A stretch of 64,000 nucleotides of DNA from Thiomicrorhabdus sp965602805. Lineage in GTDB: Bacteria > Pseudomonadota > Gammaproteobacteria > Thiomicrospirales > Thiomicrospiraceae. A model generated the notes under the pieces. The model did not search any database. It was not told where the DNA came from and was given only the letters and a program-made list of their open reading frames with translations. Below are positions 50,723 to 60,462 of this stretch, piece by piece. A program made the position numbers and the translations under genes. Location: assembly GCA_965602805.1 (NCBI GenBank), contig CBFCZK010000005.1:117934-181933 (forward strand), read 5' to 3'. Numbering within the stretch: position 1 is the stretch's first letter; every line of letters begins with the position of its first letter.

Positions 50723-51847
50723 ATGAGACTCCCTCAATTTAATCAATCCTTTAAAACGGTTCTTATAACAGTGCCGCTACTTTTGAGTTTGTCATTGTTG
50801 TCTGCTTGCCAAGATGAAAGCGCTGAACCTACGCCGATTATTCCTGTGGTTAAAACCATGACTTTAGCCAATCAAACAGCAGATTCTTCATGGAGTCTGA
50901 GCGGCACGCTGGCGGCACGTTATACCTCGGAGATTGCTTTTCGGGTGAATGGTAAAGTCACACAGCGTTTGGTGAATGCGGGTGAAACCGTCCAAGCCAA
51001 CCAAATTCTGTACCGCTTAGATGCGCAAGATTTTCAGTTGGCACGCGATGTCGCTAAGGCCAATGTAGAGTCCACTCAATCTGATATCGAGTTCGCTGTA
51101 TCTGAATTGTCTCGTCTTAAAAAACTCATTAAGCGTAACTTAACCACCGAACAAGCGGTGGATCAGGCAAAAAACCAAGTTACCGTGTTAGAAGCGGGTT
51201 TACGTTCTTTAAAGCTACAGACTCAGCAAGCTCAAAATCAACTGAATTATAGCGTTTTAAAGTCACCAGGCCTGGGTAAGGTATTAGCCATTCAAGCGGA
51301 AACGGGTGAAGTGGTCGCTGCAGGTCAAGCGGTCGCGAGTATCGCTTTGGCAGGTGATCGTGAAGTGGTTGTGCAGATTCCGGAAAGTCGTTTGAAGAAC
51401 TTACCTGCAACAGCGAGTGTTAGCTTGTCGGCTTCTGATATGCAATTCACGGCAAATTTACGCGAGTTGGCTATTCAAGCAGACCCGCTAAGTCGTACTT
51501 GGGAAGCTCGATATACGTTGCAGTCAGCGGGTGAAGAGCTTGCCTCTCAAAATGTGACAAGCATTGACGACTTAAGTTTAGGACAAACAGCGAAACTGAC
51601 GTTTGCAGAGGTTTCGAATCTCGTTAAAGTTCCGAACAGTGCGTTATACGAACAAGGTGACTATACCTCTCTCTGGGTCATCAAGCAGGGTAAGGTTTAT
51701 AGAAAACCCGTCAAAGTCAGCTCTTTATCAGAATCTTCTGCTTGGGTAAGTGCTGTAGACGGTGACTTTAGTGCGGTTAGCAGCATCGTTATTTTAGGTG
51801 TGCATTTGTTGAGTGAAGGTCAAGCTGTGCGGGAGTCTGCAGAATGA
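50723..51847 (+). CDS. RND efflux periplasmic adaptor lipoprotein (system 1)
   Basis: Membrane-fusion protein, 374 residues, linking an RND pump to an outer-membrane channel. The lipobox LLSAC puts the acylated Cys at about residue 29. Lipoyl-like halves flank a short alpha-hairpin (about 95-175, LARDVAKANVESTQSDIEFAVSEL), then beta-barrel. It overlaps the following permease by 4 bp. A one-mismatch palindrome variant (51265-51276) occurs in the coding sequence as SPGLGK. No TolC-type gene is nearby, so the channel must be encoded elsewhere. Confidence 0.9.
   Translation: MRLPQFNQSFKTVLITVPLLLSLSLLSACQDESAEPTPIIPVVKTMTLANQTADSSWSLSGTLAARYTSEIAFRVNGKVTQRLVNAGETVQANQILYRLDAQDFQLARDVAKANVESTQSDIEFAVSELSRLKKLIKRNLTTEQAVDQAKNQVTVLEAGLRSLKLQTQQAQNQLNYSVLKSPGLGKVLAIQAETGEVVAAGQAVASIALAGDREVVVQIPESRLKNLPATASVSLSASDMQFTANLRELAIQADPLSRTWEARYTLQSAGEELASQNVTSIDDLSLGQTAKLTFAEVSNLVKVPNSALYEQGDYTSLWVIKQGKVYRKPVKVSSLSESSAWVSAVDGDFSAVSSIVILGVHLLSEGQAVRESAE
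51265..51276. repeat. Variant palindrome ACCAGGCCTGGG in the RND adaptor gene
   Basis: One mismatch from the core, in frame as Ser-Pro-Gly-Leu-Gly. The lipoyl domain of adaptors commonly has a proline-glycine turn here, so it may be chance. Confidence 0.4.
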
Positions 51848-54800
51848 ACCGCTGGAATGTCTCTGCCTATGCAGTGAAAGAACGTTCACTGACATTGTAC
51901 TTTATTTTGATTGTCGCCATTGCCGGAATCTATGCGTTTATGAGTATGGGGCGTGCAGAAGATCCGACGTTTAATCTAAATACCATGTTGGTCAGTGCGA
52001 GTTGGCCTGGTGCGACCGCGCAAGAAATACAAGATCAAGTTGCGGACCCGCTAGAGAAAAAACTGGAAGAAATTCTCTATTTCGACCGTGTTGAAACCAA
52101 ATCACGTCCTGGCAGTTTGGATATGATTGTCACCTTTGCGGACAGTACGCCAAAAGGTGTTGCTCAAGATTTATATTATCAAGTACGCAAGCGTTTAGGG
52201 GATGCCGCTTTGTCTTTACCGCAAGGCGTGCAAGGTCCCTTTTTTAATGATGATTTTGAAGATGTTTTTTTCACGCTTTATAGTTTGACCGCTCCGCAGT
52301 GGCCACAAGAAAAGCTGGTTGTTGAAGCGGATAAAATGCAGGTTGCTTTACGTCAGGTACAAGGCGTTAAAAAAGTCACGTTGATTGGTGAGCAGCCGCA
52401 ACGCATCTACATTGATATCAATCAGCAAGTCCTGGCTTTAAGTGGTTTTGATCTACCAACGGTTCAGCGAGCTATTAATGCGCAATTAAGTGTCACCGAC
52501 GCCGGTTTTATTGAAACTGCTGGTCCCCGTTTATATCTGCGTAGCAAGTTAGAATCATCCGGTTCGGTTGATACGGTTGAAGAGATTAAAAGCCTGCCGA
52601 TTCGTTTGGGCAATCAGGTGGTTGCATTGCAAGAGCTGGCGGAAGTCACTCGCGGTTACGAAAATCCTCCGAGCTTTATAGTCAGAGATAAAGGTCAAGA
52701 AACCCTGATTTTAGGGGTGGTGATGTCGCCTTCGATTGATGGCTTGGAATTAGAGAAAAGCTTGATCGCCTTTGAAGCGGATTATCAACAACAACTGCCG
52801 TTGGGCGTAACCTTAGATAAAATCACCAATCAAGCTGATGCCATTCACGGTGCGGTGAGTACCTTCCAGGTGAAATTTGTTACCGCTTTGGCGGTGGTGC
52901 TGTTCGTTAGTTTGATTGCCTTAGGATTGCGTGCGGGCTTAATCGTAGCCTTAGCGGTGCCGCTGACGTTGGCAATGACCTTTTTGGTGATGTATTTGCA
53001 AGGTTTGAACTTTGACCGAATTACCTTAGGCGCTTTGATTATTTCGCTAGGGTTGCTGGTGGACGATGCGATTATTGCGATTGAGATGATGCTCGTCAAA
53101 ATGGAAGAGGGCATGGATAAGGTCAAAGCCGCTGCCTACTCTTGGACGGTAACGGCGGCACCGATGTTAGTCGGTACTTTGGTTACAGTAGTCGGTTTCA
53201 TTCCGATTGGTTTGGCAGAATCTCGAGTCGGCGAATATGCGGGTAATATCTTTTGGGTCTTGGGTATTGCGCTCATCGCCTCTTGGGTTGTCGCCGTCTA
53301 CTTCACGCCTTATCTTGGTGTGAAACTGTTGAAGCAACCTGCTCATCCCCCTGCTGAGAGTTCAGCGACAGCAGTGAGTTTGTACGATACTAAATTCTAC
53401 CGATTTTTAAGAAAAGTCATCACCGGTTGTGTTCGTCATAAATTGATTGTGGTCTTGCTGACGTTAGCGGTATTTATCGCGGCTGTCGTTGGTATGAATA
53501 AGCTGGTTGTTAAGCAGTTCTTTCCAAGTTCGGATCGTCCTGAACTGATGGTGGACATCTATCTACCTGAAGGCACGGGCATTAAAGTCACCGATGCGGT
53601 CACCAAACGTATTGAAGCTCTGATTAATGGTCAGGAAGAGGTCGAATCGTTGTCTTCTTATGTCGGTCGTGGTGCGCCGCGATTCTTCTTAGCATTAAAT
53701 CCTGAATTGCCGAATCCAGCCTTTGCCAAGATTATCGTGGTCACACAAGATGCGGCAGCACGTGATCGTTTACAGGCCAAGTTGCAACAGCAGGTGCATG
53801 AAGGTATGTTCCCAGAAGCACGTGTCAGAGTGCATTCACTGTTGTTTGGTCCGCCAGTCGTTTGGCCAGTCACCTTTAGAGTGGTTGGCCCAGAAGCCAA
53901 TGAGTTACGCCGTATTAGTAATGAATTAAAAACCATTATTGGTCAGCAGGACTTTGCGATTGACCCGCATTTACAGTGGGGTGATCGCGTGCCGACTCTG
54001 CACCTCAATGCCGATAGAACCCGTCTGCTACAACTGGGTTTAACCATGCAAGAGGTTACTCAGCAACTGCAAAATCAGCTACAAGGTGTGCCGGTAGTAC
54101 AAGTGCGTGAGCAGATTCGTACGGTGAGTGTGGTCATGCGTGCTGATGAAGCCAGTCGCTTTAATGTCGAAAACTTAGGCAGCTTGTTGATTAAAACTCA
54201 GCAAGGTGAAAGCTTACCATTGGAGCAGATTGCTAAACTCGACGTGGTTTACGAAGAGCCGTTACTTGAACGTAGAAACCGTGAGCTCTTCATTGCCGTC
54301 AACAGTAACATCATTCCAGGCATGCAACCGCCGGTAGCGACCCAGTTGATTCAGGAACAGATGCAGCCGTTACTGGATTCACTGCCATTTGGTTATCGTA
54401 TTGATGTTGGTGGTTCGGTTGAAGAGTCGGCCAAAGCACAAAACTCGATTAAAGCCAAAGTACCATTAATGATTTTGGGTATGACGTTACTGATTATGTT
54501 GTTGGTGAAATCCTTTAGCAGTCTGTTTATGGTGATTATTACCGCACCTCTAGGATTAATCGGTGCCGTATTGGCCATGACTTTATTTAATCAGCCGTTT
54601 GGTTTTGTCGCCAACTTGGGATTGATTGGTTTAGCGGGCATCTTAATGCGTAATACACTGATTCTTACAGGGCAGATTGATGATCATCTGAAGCAGGGGT
54701 TTGAGCCTGGTGAAGCGGTTATTGATGCCACAATTCGTCGTGCGCGTCCTGTGCTGTTAACCGCGATTGCCGCAATGTTAGCGTTTATTCCACTGACCAC

Positions 54801-54921
54801 ATCAACCTTCTGGGGGCCTATGGCTTATGTGCTGATTGGTGGCATCGGCGTGGGCACTATTTTGACACTGCTGTTTTTACCTGCGCTCTACTCAGTTTGG
54901 TTTAAAGTTAAACTGCCTTAA
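51844..54921 (+). CDS. RND efflux permease (system 1)
   Basis: 1025-residue proton-driven inner-membrane pump of the AcrB/MdtB type; 12 TM helices in two halves with two large periplasmic loops. The proton-relay Asp pair is visible in TM4 (LGLLVDDAIIAIEMM). The sequence is closer to general HAE-1-like families than to heavy-metal CusA, as no Met-rich motif is seen; the substrate is not predictable. Coupled to the adaptor by overlap (ATGA) and immediately followed (TAAATG) by the YigZ gene. Confidence 0.92.
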   Translation: MNRWNVSAYAVKERSLTLYFILIVAIAGIYAFMSMGRAEDPTFNLNTMLVSASWPGATAQEIQDQVADPLEKKLEEILYFDRVETKSRPGSLDMIVTFADSTPKGVAQDLYYQVRKRLGDAALSLPQGVQGPFFNDDFEDVFFTLYSLTAPQWPQEKLVVEADKMQVALRQVQGVKKVTLIGEQPQRIYIDINQQVLALSGFDLPTVQRAINAQLSVTDAGFIETAGPRLYLRSKLESSGSVDTVEEIKSLPIRLGNQVVALQELAEVTRGYENPPSFIVRDKGQETLILGVVMSPSIDGLELEKSLIAFEADYQQQLPLGVTLDKITNQADAIHGAVSTFQVKFVTALAVVLFVSLIALGLRAGLIVALAVPLTLAMTFLVMYLQGLNFDRITLGALIISLGLLVDDAIIAIEMMLVKMEEGMDKVKAAAYSWTVTAAPMLVGTLVTVVGFIPIGLAESRVGEYAGNIFWVLGIALIASWVVAVYFTPYLGVKLLKQPAHPPAESSATAVSLYDTKFYRFLRKVITGCVRHKLIVVLLTLAVFIAAVVGMNKLVVKQFFPSSDRPELMVDIYLPEGTGIKVTDAVTKRIEALINGQEEVESLSSYVGRGAPRFFLALNPELPNPAFAKIIVVTQDAAARDRLQAKLQQQVHEGMFPEARVRVHSLLFGPPVVWPVTFRVVGPEANELRRISNELKTIIGQQDFAIDPHLQWGDRVPTLHLNADRTRLLQLGLTMQEVTQQLQNQLQGVPVVQVREQIRTVSVVMRADEASRFNVENLGSLLIKTQQGESLPLEQIAKLDVVYEEPLLERRNRELFIAVNSNIIPGMQPPVATQLIQEQMQPLLDSLPFGYRIDVGGSVEESAKAQNSIKAKVPLMILGMTLLIMLLVKSFSSLFMVIITAPLGLIGAVLAMTLFNQPFGFVANLGLIGLAGILMRNTLILTGQIDDHLKQGFEPGEAVIDATIRRARPVLLTAIAAMLAFIPLTTSTFWGPMAYVLIGGIGVGTILTLLFLPALYSVWFKVKLP

Positions 54922-55554
54922 ATGAGTGATGTGAGTGATGTGATTCGTGTGAATCACGTAAGCTACCCTGTTCCCACGGAAGAGGCAGTGGCTGAAATCA
55001 TCATTAAAAAGAGTAGATTCATCGCCTATGCCCGACATATCGTTTCACGTGAAGCAGGCATGGTTTGGTTGGCACAAATAAAAACCGAATACCCCGATGC
55101 TCGGCATCACTGTTGGGCTTATCTTATTGGCAATCCCAATTGCGCTACAAACGCGGGTATGGGGGATGACGGAGAACCTTCTGGCACGGCCGGAAAACCG
55201 ATATTGAATGTGTTGAATCACAAAGGTATTGGTGATGTCATGATTATCGTGGTGCGCTATTTTGGCGGCATCAAACTCGGAGCGGGTGGGTTAACCCGCG
55301 CTTACGGTCAAGCGGCGCAAGCCGTTATGGAAATCCTGCCGACTTTTGAGCAAGTTGAGAAAGCATTTTTAGAGTTAATACTTGACTTTAAACACGAACA
55401 ATACGTTCGCCATTGCTGTGATTTGTTCGACGGTCAAATTGACCGTATCGATTACGCAACTCAAGTACAGATACAACTCTCCCTTCCGGTTACCAATCAA
55501 ATCGCCATGACCAGAAAATTAACGGATATCGGCATCACTTTTAAAGTCATTTAG
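54922..55554 (+). CDS. YigZ/IMPACT family protein
   Basis: 210 residues: N-terminal IMPACT domain (KKSRFIAYARHI, HHCWAYLIG, DDGEPSGTAGKPIL, VVRYFGGIKLGAGGLTRAYG) and a C-terminal DUF1949-like ferredoxin fold. The human relative IMPACT regulates translation through GCN1/GCN2; the bacterial role is not settled. It starts on the base after the RND permease stop, so it is co-transcribed, although the functional connection to efflux is unclear. A degenerate parS-like site (55041-55056) lies within it. Confidence 0.9.
   Translation: MSDVSDVIRVNHVSYPVPTEEAVAEIIIKKSRFIAYARHIVSREAGMVWLAQIKTEYPDARHHCWAYLIGNPNCATNAGMGDDGEPSGTAGKPILNVLNHKGIGDVMIIVVRYFGGIKLGAGGLTRAYGQAAQAVMEILPTFEQVEKAFLELILDFKHEQYVRHCCDLFDGQIDRIDYATQVQIQLSLPVTNQIAMTRKLTDIGITFKVI
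55041..55056. promoter_or_regulatory. parS-like site (14 of 16)
   Basis: CGTTTCACGTGAAGCA differs from TGTTTCACGTGAAACA at positions 1 and 14, keeping the central TTTCACGTGAA. About 12 kb from the predicted origin, on the opposite side from the perfect site at 20980. May be a weak ParB site or chance in coding sequence. Confidence 0.4.
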
Positions 55555-55609
55555 TGACTAAACGCCTGTTTTTATGACCTTTTTAGAGTGTCTGTTTTGG
55601 TTTAATTCT

Positions 55610-55631
55610 AATTGACCAGGCCTGGTCAGTT
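55610..55631. repeat. ACCAGGCCTGGT with paired arms (intergenic)
   Basis: Core at 55615-55626; arms AATTG and CAGTT pair with one G-T wobble. 60 bp past the yigZ-like stop, consistent with a 3' hairpin. Confidence 0.85.
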
Positions 55632-55736
55632 CAGAAAAGCCTTTTAATCTGATGTGATGATAAAGAACACTGATTTTCATGTCTAAAACTAGGGTGCTAA
55701 ACTTCGCATCACATTCCTAACAATTGCTTATAACCG

Positions 55737-56843
55737 ATGAAATCTTTTGCTTCAGGGGCGCTTGCCCTTATGTTCGGCTTAACCGCTTTTCCTGCTTTAT
55801 CGAAACCCATCTCTATTAGTCTCTATACGGCACATGAACACCAAATTAATAAAACGATTGAAGTGGTTGGTCACGTAGAAAGCCTGCAAACACCTGTGGT
55901 CTCTTCTGAGGTGAGTGGTGAAGTCCTCAAACTTTTGGTGAAGATTGGCGATAAGGTTGAAATTGGTAGTGAGTTGGCAGTGATTGATGATGAAAACTAT
56001 CAATTAGCAATCTTGGAAAGTGCAGCGGATATCGAACGCTATGCTGCGATGACGACGATGCAGGAACAGCAGACCAAGCGTTATCGTTCTTTGTTGCGCA
56101 AGAAACAAGTTAATCGTGCGACCTATGATAAGGCGAAGTCTGAATTAAAATCCTTGCAGGCGCAAAAAGATGCGGCGCAAGCCCGTTATGATCGCAATCA
56201 GAATCTACTCGGCAAGACGGTTATTAAAAGCCCTGTTTCAGGTTATGTCGATGAACGCATGATTTCGGTTGGGGATTACGCCCAACCGGGTAAGCCGTTA
56301 TTTAAGTTGATTGATAACAGACGTTTAAGGGCTAAATTACCCGTATCGGAAAAATTCTTCTCCAAGCTAAAGATTGGTCAAACGGTTTATTTAAACAATC
56401 CTTTTTATGATGTCGAGCCTCTGCAAACCACGATTAACTATCTAAAACCAAAAATTGACAGGGATACGGGTTCAGTTTTGGCCTATTCAGTTTTTGAAAA
56501 CCCTTCTGTTGGAAGTCACGAGCCCGTCTGGAAAGCTGGGTCGACTGTAAAGGCCATCATTATCCTGCAAACTGAAAAACAGGCGGTCATGGTGCCGACG
56601 CAGGCCTTGGTACAGCGTCCACTGGGAGATGTTGTCTATGTGGTGTATCGAAATTATGTTAAAGCGCATAAGGTGGTTACCGGCGTTATCCAAAACGGTA
56701 TGGTGGAGTTAACACAAGGTCTCAGTCCTGGTCGAGTCGTGGCGGTAGATGGCGCTCGCTTTTTAACGGAGGGTTCTGAAGTATTGCCAGTGAAAACATT
56801 GCAAGATGAGTCGTTGTTTTTACAGGGTGAATCGCAACGATGA
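55737..56843 (+). CDS. RND efflux periplasmic adaptor (system 2)
   Basis: 368 residues with a conventional signal peptide (cleavage near ALS, about residue 22), not a lipobox. Lipoyl and barrel segments flank a longer alpha-hairpin (about 85-155, YAAMTTMQEQQTKRYRSLL ... SELKSLQAQKDAAQARYDRN). It overlaps its permease by 4 bp. It differs from the adaptor at 50723 in anchoring and sequence, so this is a second, independent pump. Confidence 0.9.
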   Translation: MKSFASGALALMFGLTAFPALSKPISISLYTAHEHQINKTIEVVGHVESLQTPVVSSEVSGEVLKLLVKIGDKVEIGSELAVIDDENYQLAILESAADIERYAAMTTMQEQQTKRYRSLLRKKQVNRATYDKAKSELKSLQAQKDAAQARYDRNQNLLGKTVIKSPVSGYVDERMISVGDYAQPGKPLFKLIDNRRLRAKLPVSEKFFSKLKIGQTVYLNNPFYDVEPLQTTINYLKPKIDRDTGSVLAYSVFENPSVGSHEPVWKAGSTVKAIIILQTEKQAVMVPTQALVQRPLGDVVYVVYRNYVKAHKVVTGVIQNGMVELTQGLSPGRVVAVDGARFLTEGSEVLPVKTLQDESLFLQGESQR

Positions 56844-59800
56844 ATTTATCTGAGATTTCTATCAGACAGCATGTCTTGGCTTGGATGATCAGTTTATTGA
56901 TTGTTGTTTTTGGTTGGATGAGTTATGACAAAATCGGTATCGATCGTTTTCCTTCGGTCGAGTTTCCGATTATTTCGATTACCACGGGGCTGTTGGGTGC
57001 AAATCCGGATATTATGGATGCCAGTATCACCAGTGTTATTGAGTCTAATGTCAATGGTCTAGCGGGTATTGAGCATATCCAATCAAAATCTTCAGCCGGT
57101 GTTTCTCAGGTCTATATTACCTTTCAGTTAGAAAAGAATGTTGATGTCGCCTTCAATGAAGTTCAGGCCAAGGTAAATCAACTGCTCAACCAGTTGCCGG
57201 CAGATACCCAGCCACCAATTGTCTCAAAAATGCAGGCGGGTGGCGCACCGGTTATTTGGTATGCGTTGCAAGGAGACCGTACCGCACAACAACTCAATCA
57301 ATACGCCAAACTGAATATCCAAAAAAGACTGGAGACCATTAATGGTGTTGGCCAGGTGGTGATTGGTGGTCAGCAAAAGCGTGAAATTCGTATTCAGTTA
57401 AACATTGAAAAAATGAATGCCTATGGTCTGAGTGTATTAGAAATCATTCAGGCTATTAATAAAGAGCACATTCAGCTGCCCGGTGGTTTTTTAACCCATG
57501 GACAGAGTGAGTATGTGATAAAGCTCGATGAAGAGTTTCATCGCCTGAGTGACATTAAAAAATTACCGGTTTTACGTCGTGGTGACACAGTCATTCATTT
57601 AGAGGACGTTGCTGAAGTCAATGACTCCGTGGCGAATCAACGCCAACTAGCGCGTTTTAATGGCAAGTCGACCATTGGTATAGGCCTGATAAAAACCTCG
57701 GGAAGCAATACCGTGTCGATCGTGCGCGAAGCAGAATTGCGGGTTGCAGAGCATATTTTACCTTCTCTACCGCCGGGCATGGTGTTGAATAAAGCATCTG
57801 ATGATGGTGAATTTATTGAGTTAATGGTCGGTGCGCTTGAGGAACATTTAATCACAGGAACGCTGCTGACGGCTTTAGTGATGTGGTTCTTTTTAAAAAG
57901 TGTACGCGCCACACTTATTATCTCAGTATCGATTCCGGTATCGATGTTAGGCGCGGTCGCTGCTATGCATTTTTTGGGTTATACCTTTAATACGATGACG
58001 CTGTTGGCATTACTCTTATTAATTGGGGTGGTGGTCGATGACTCCATTGTGGTGTTAGAGAACATTCACCGTCTGGCAGAAGAAAAAACCGGTGACATTC
58101 AAAAGATTGCCATAGAAGGGGTTCGCCAAGTTCAATTAGCCGTAGTCGCGGCGTCCTTAACGTTGGTCTCAATTTTTGCTGCGGTGTTGTTTATGGATGG
58201 CATTATTGGACGATTTTTTAAAGAGTTTGGTGTCGTAGTGACAGTAGGGGTGATGATCTCTTTATTGATTTCATTAACCTTGGTGCCGATGTTGGCCTCG
58301 CGTTACCTTCTGGTCGAAAATAAAAAACATCCAGTGATGCCTGAGCCGGAGTCTGAATTGCTGCAACCTGTAAAAATCAGTCGTTTCGGACAGCTTAAGA
58401 AACGCCTAGGAGACTCTCAGGATAGATTCTTAACTGGGTTGGAGAGTTTTTATTTAGACCTGCTTAAAAAAGTTTTAAAGCAGCGTAAAAAGACCCTTCT
58501 TTACAGTCTGTTATTTATTATTATCGCGGGTTCACAAATCACTCAGGTCGGCAAAAGTTTTATGCCAAAAGAAGACCAAGGTCAGTTCATTGTTAGCTTC
58601 AAGACGCCCTTAGGCTCGAGTATGGACTACACCTTGAGTCGTCTGGACCTGCTTGAAGAGGTTTTGCAAAAGGATGTCGCAGTTAATACTGTATTCTCCA
58701 CCATTGGTGGCGGTGCGACCCAGCTGATTAACGAAGGTCGTATTGTAGTCTCCCTTAAGCCGTTTGCTGATCGCGATACCCATATGACTCAGATTATGAT
58801 GCGTCTATCCAAGGTATTTGAGGAAATTCCTGGAGTGAAAGCATTTCCAGCGCCTTTGCCGATGATGAGTGACCAGCGTGGTGATCCTCTGCGTTTTGTT
58901 TTACAGGGCAATGACCTGCTGCAGTTGGCTCAAGTCAGTGCAGATTTTTTAGAGAAACTGCGCAGCCAGCCCAAATTAGGCGATTTGGATTTAGAGTTAC
59001 AGCTTAATCAGCCACAGATTTCATTTGAAATTGACCGTCATAAAGCCACTTTATATGGCTTAGATACTCAAGCCATTGCGCAATCAATTAATGTCTTAGC
59101 TGGCGGGATTAATGTTGGTAAATACAGTGATGCGCGCAGTGATGGCGAACGCTATGATTTACGTCTGGATGCTGCACAAGGTCAGCTGAGTAAGGCTTCT
59201 GACTTGTCTAAGATTTATATTAAATCTAATCGCGGTAAGTTGGTCTCCTTAGACACGGTTGCGACGTTACAAAGTGAAGCAGGTGCGGCTATTATTCCAC
59301 GTCATGATTTAAGTTATGCCGGTATGTTTTATGGCAATCCAAGTGTCTCATTAGGAGAGTCGGTCAAAATTGTTAAGCAGCAGGCTGAGGGCTTTTTTCC
59401 AAATGGTGTAAATTTGAAAATGACGGGGCAAGCCGCCGAATTTAAAAAGACCGCGCACTATATTCAGATTGCACTGTTCCTTTCAGTCATCTTGGTTTAT
59501 ATGGTGTTAGCCAGCCAGTTCAACTCTTTTATCCAGCCGATGATTATTATGTGGGCGCTACCATTTGCAATCGTTGGCGGTATTGTTGGCTTGGCAGCGA
59601 CGAACATGAGTTTGAATATTTTCTCTATGGTTGGTTTGGTGCTATTGATGGGCTTGGTGGCAAAAAACTCGATTTTATTGGTGGATTTAACCAATCAAAA
59701 GCTTAAGGAGAAAGGGGCTACGGACAATGCCGTCTATCAATCTTTAGTAGAGGCTTGCCCACAACGTTTGCGCCCTGTATTAATGACCTCTATTACCGTG

Positions 59801-60187
59801 GTCGTAACCATGCTACCCAGTGCGATTGGTTGGGGTGCGGGCAGTGATGCCAATGCACCTTTGGCGGTAGCCGTTATTGGCGGAATGGTGACCTCAACTT
59901 TAATGAGCCTAATTATTATTCCGGTAGTGTATTCACTGGTTTACGATGTTCAAGGACGTTCTGGTCATTTTGTGGCCAAGCATATGACTAGACTGGGTGA
60001 GTTAACCCCCTATGGCACTAGAGCTGAAGCTTCTGAAGGATTTGCTTTAAAGTTGGATGGTGTTTTTGGTTTGATGGATACACTGTCACTTAGTCTGCGT
60101 AATTACGTGGTTAAGGTTCTGACAGGCGTGGGTCGAAATCAACGCTTGTGGGCCATCAAGCAACAGCGTAAACAGCGGACTAAGTAA
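56840..60187 (+). CDS. RND efflux permease (system 2), with C-terminal extension
   Basis: 1115-residue AcrB-type pump; Asp pair in TM4 (IGVVVDDSIVVLENIH), signature VLVYMVLASQFNSF in TM8-9 and GLVAKNSILLVD in TM10. After the last TM (about residue 1028) the protein continues for some 80 residues (GRSGHFVAKHMTRLGELTPYG ... WAIKQQRKQRTK), a basic cytosolic tail absent from standard RND pumps. Also a basic extension in the central loop (around 495-535). Substrate unknown. Two RND systems side by side suggest import of a resistance module. Confidence 0.92.
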   Translation: MNLSEISIRQHVLAWMISLLIVVFGWMSYDKIGIDRFPSVEFPIISITTGLLGANPDIMDASITSVIESNVNGLAGIEHIQSKSSAGVSQVYITFQLEKNVDVAFNEVQAKVNQLLNQLPADTQPPIVSKMQAGGAPVIWYALQGDRTAQQLNQYAKLNIQKRLETINGVGQVVIGGQQKREIRIQLNIEKMNAYGLSVLEIIQAINKEHIQLPGGFLTHGQSEYVIKLDEEFHRLSDIKKLPVLRRGDTVIHLEDVAEVNDSVANQRQLARFNGKSTIGIGLIKTSGSNTVSIVREAELRVAEHILPSLPPGMVLNKASDDGEFIELMVGALEEHLITGTLLTALVMWFFLKSVRATLIISVSIPVSMLGAVAAMHFLGYTFNTMTLLALLLLIGVVVDDSIVVLENIHRLAEEKTGDIQKIAIEGVRQVQLAVVAASLTLVSIFAAVLFMDGIIGRFFKEFGVVVTVGVMISLLISLTLVPMLASRYLLVENKKHPVMPEPESELLQPVKISRFGQLKKRLGDSQDRFLTGLESFYLDLLKKVLKQRKKTLLYSLLFIIIAGSQITQVGKSFMPKEDQGQFIVSFKTPLGSSMDYTLSRLDLLEEVLQKDVAVNTVFSTIGGGATQLINEGRIVVSLKPFADRDTHMTQIMMRLSKVFEEIPGVKAFPAPLPMMSDQRGDPLRFVLQGNDLLQLAQVSADFLEKLRSQPKLGDLDLELQLNQPQISFEIDRHKATLYGLDTQAIAQSINVLAGGINVGKYSDARSDGERYDLRLDAAQGQLSKASDLSKIYIKSNRGKLVSLDTVATLQSEAGAAIIPRHDLSYAGMFYGNPSVSLGESVKIVKQQAEGFFPNGVNLKMTGQAAEFKKTAHYIQIALFLSVILVYMVLASQFNSFIQPMIIMWALPFAIVGGIVGLAATNMSLNIFSMVGLVLLMGLVAKNSILLVDLTNQKLKEKGATDNAVYQSLVEACPQRLRPVLMTSITVVVTMLPSAIGWGAGSDANAPLAVAVIGGMVTSTLMSLIIIPVVYSLVYDVQGRSGHFVAKHMTRLGELTPYGTRAEASEGFALKLDGVFGLMDTLSLSLRNYVVKVLTGVGRNQRLWAIKQQRKQRTK

Positions 60188-60397
60188 TTGCTAAGAGAGT
60201 TATTGTAGTGAGCAGCATAAGCAGGCAGTAATGAACTGTTAAGCTCGCCTCATTGTCTATATCTATATAAAGGTCTATAGAGAAGTTGTCGAGTTAATCA
60301 AGCTGAACAGTCAGAAATGAATTGGAAGTTGATGCGGTATGAAGTATTGATAAGCGTTGATAAATGTTGATCTAGAAGGGCGGCTTAAACGCATTAA

Positions 60398-60419
60398 GTG
60401 GCTAACAACCGCTAGCCAC
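60398..60419. terminator. Hairpin downstream of the acyltransferase gene
   Basis: GTGGCTA-(8 nt)-TAGCCAC, 44 bp past the olsF-like stop on the minus strand. The T-run is weak, so efficiency is doubtful. The rest of the 275-bp gap between the convergent genes holds nothing I can name. Confidence 0.45.
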
Positions 60420-60462
60420 ATTAGACGTTTATAAAATTTTAAATGGGTTCTGTGTAGGGTGC

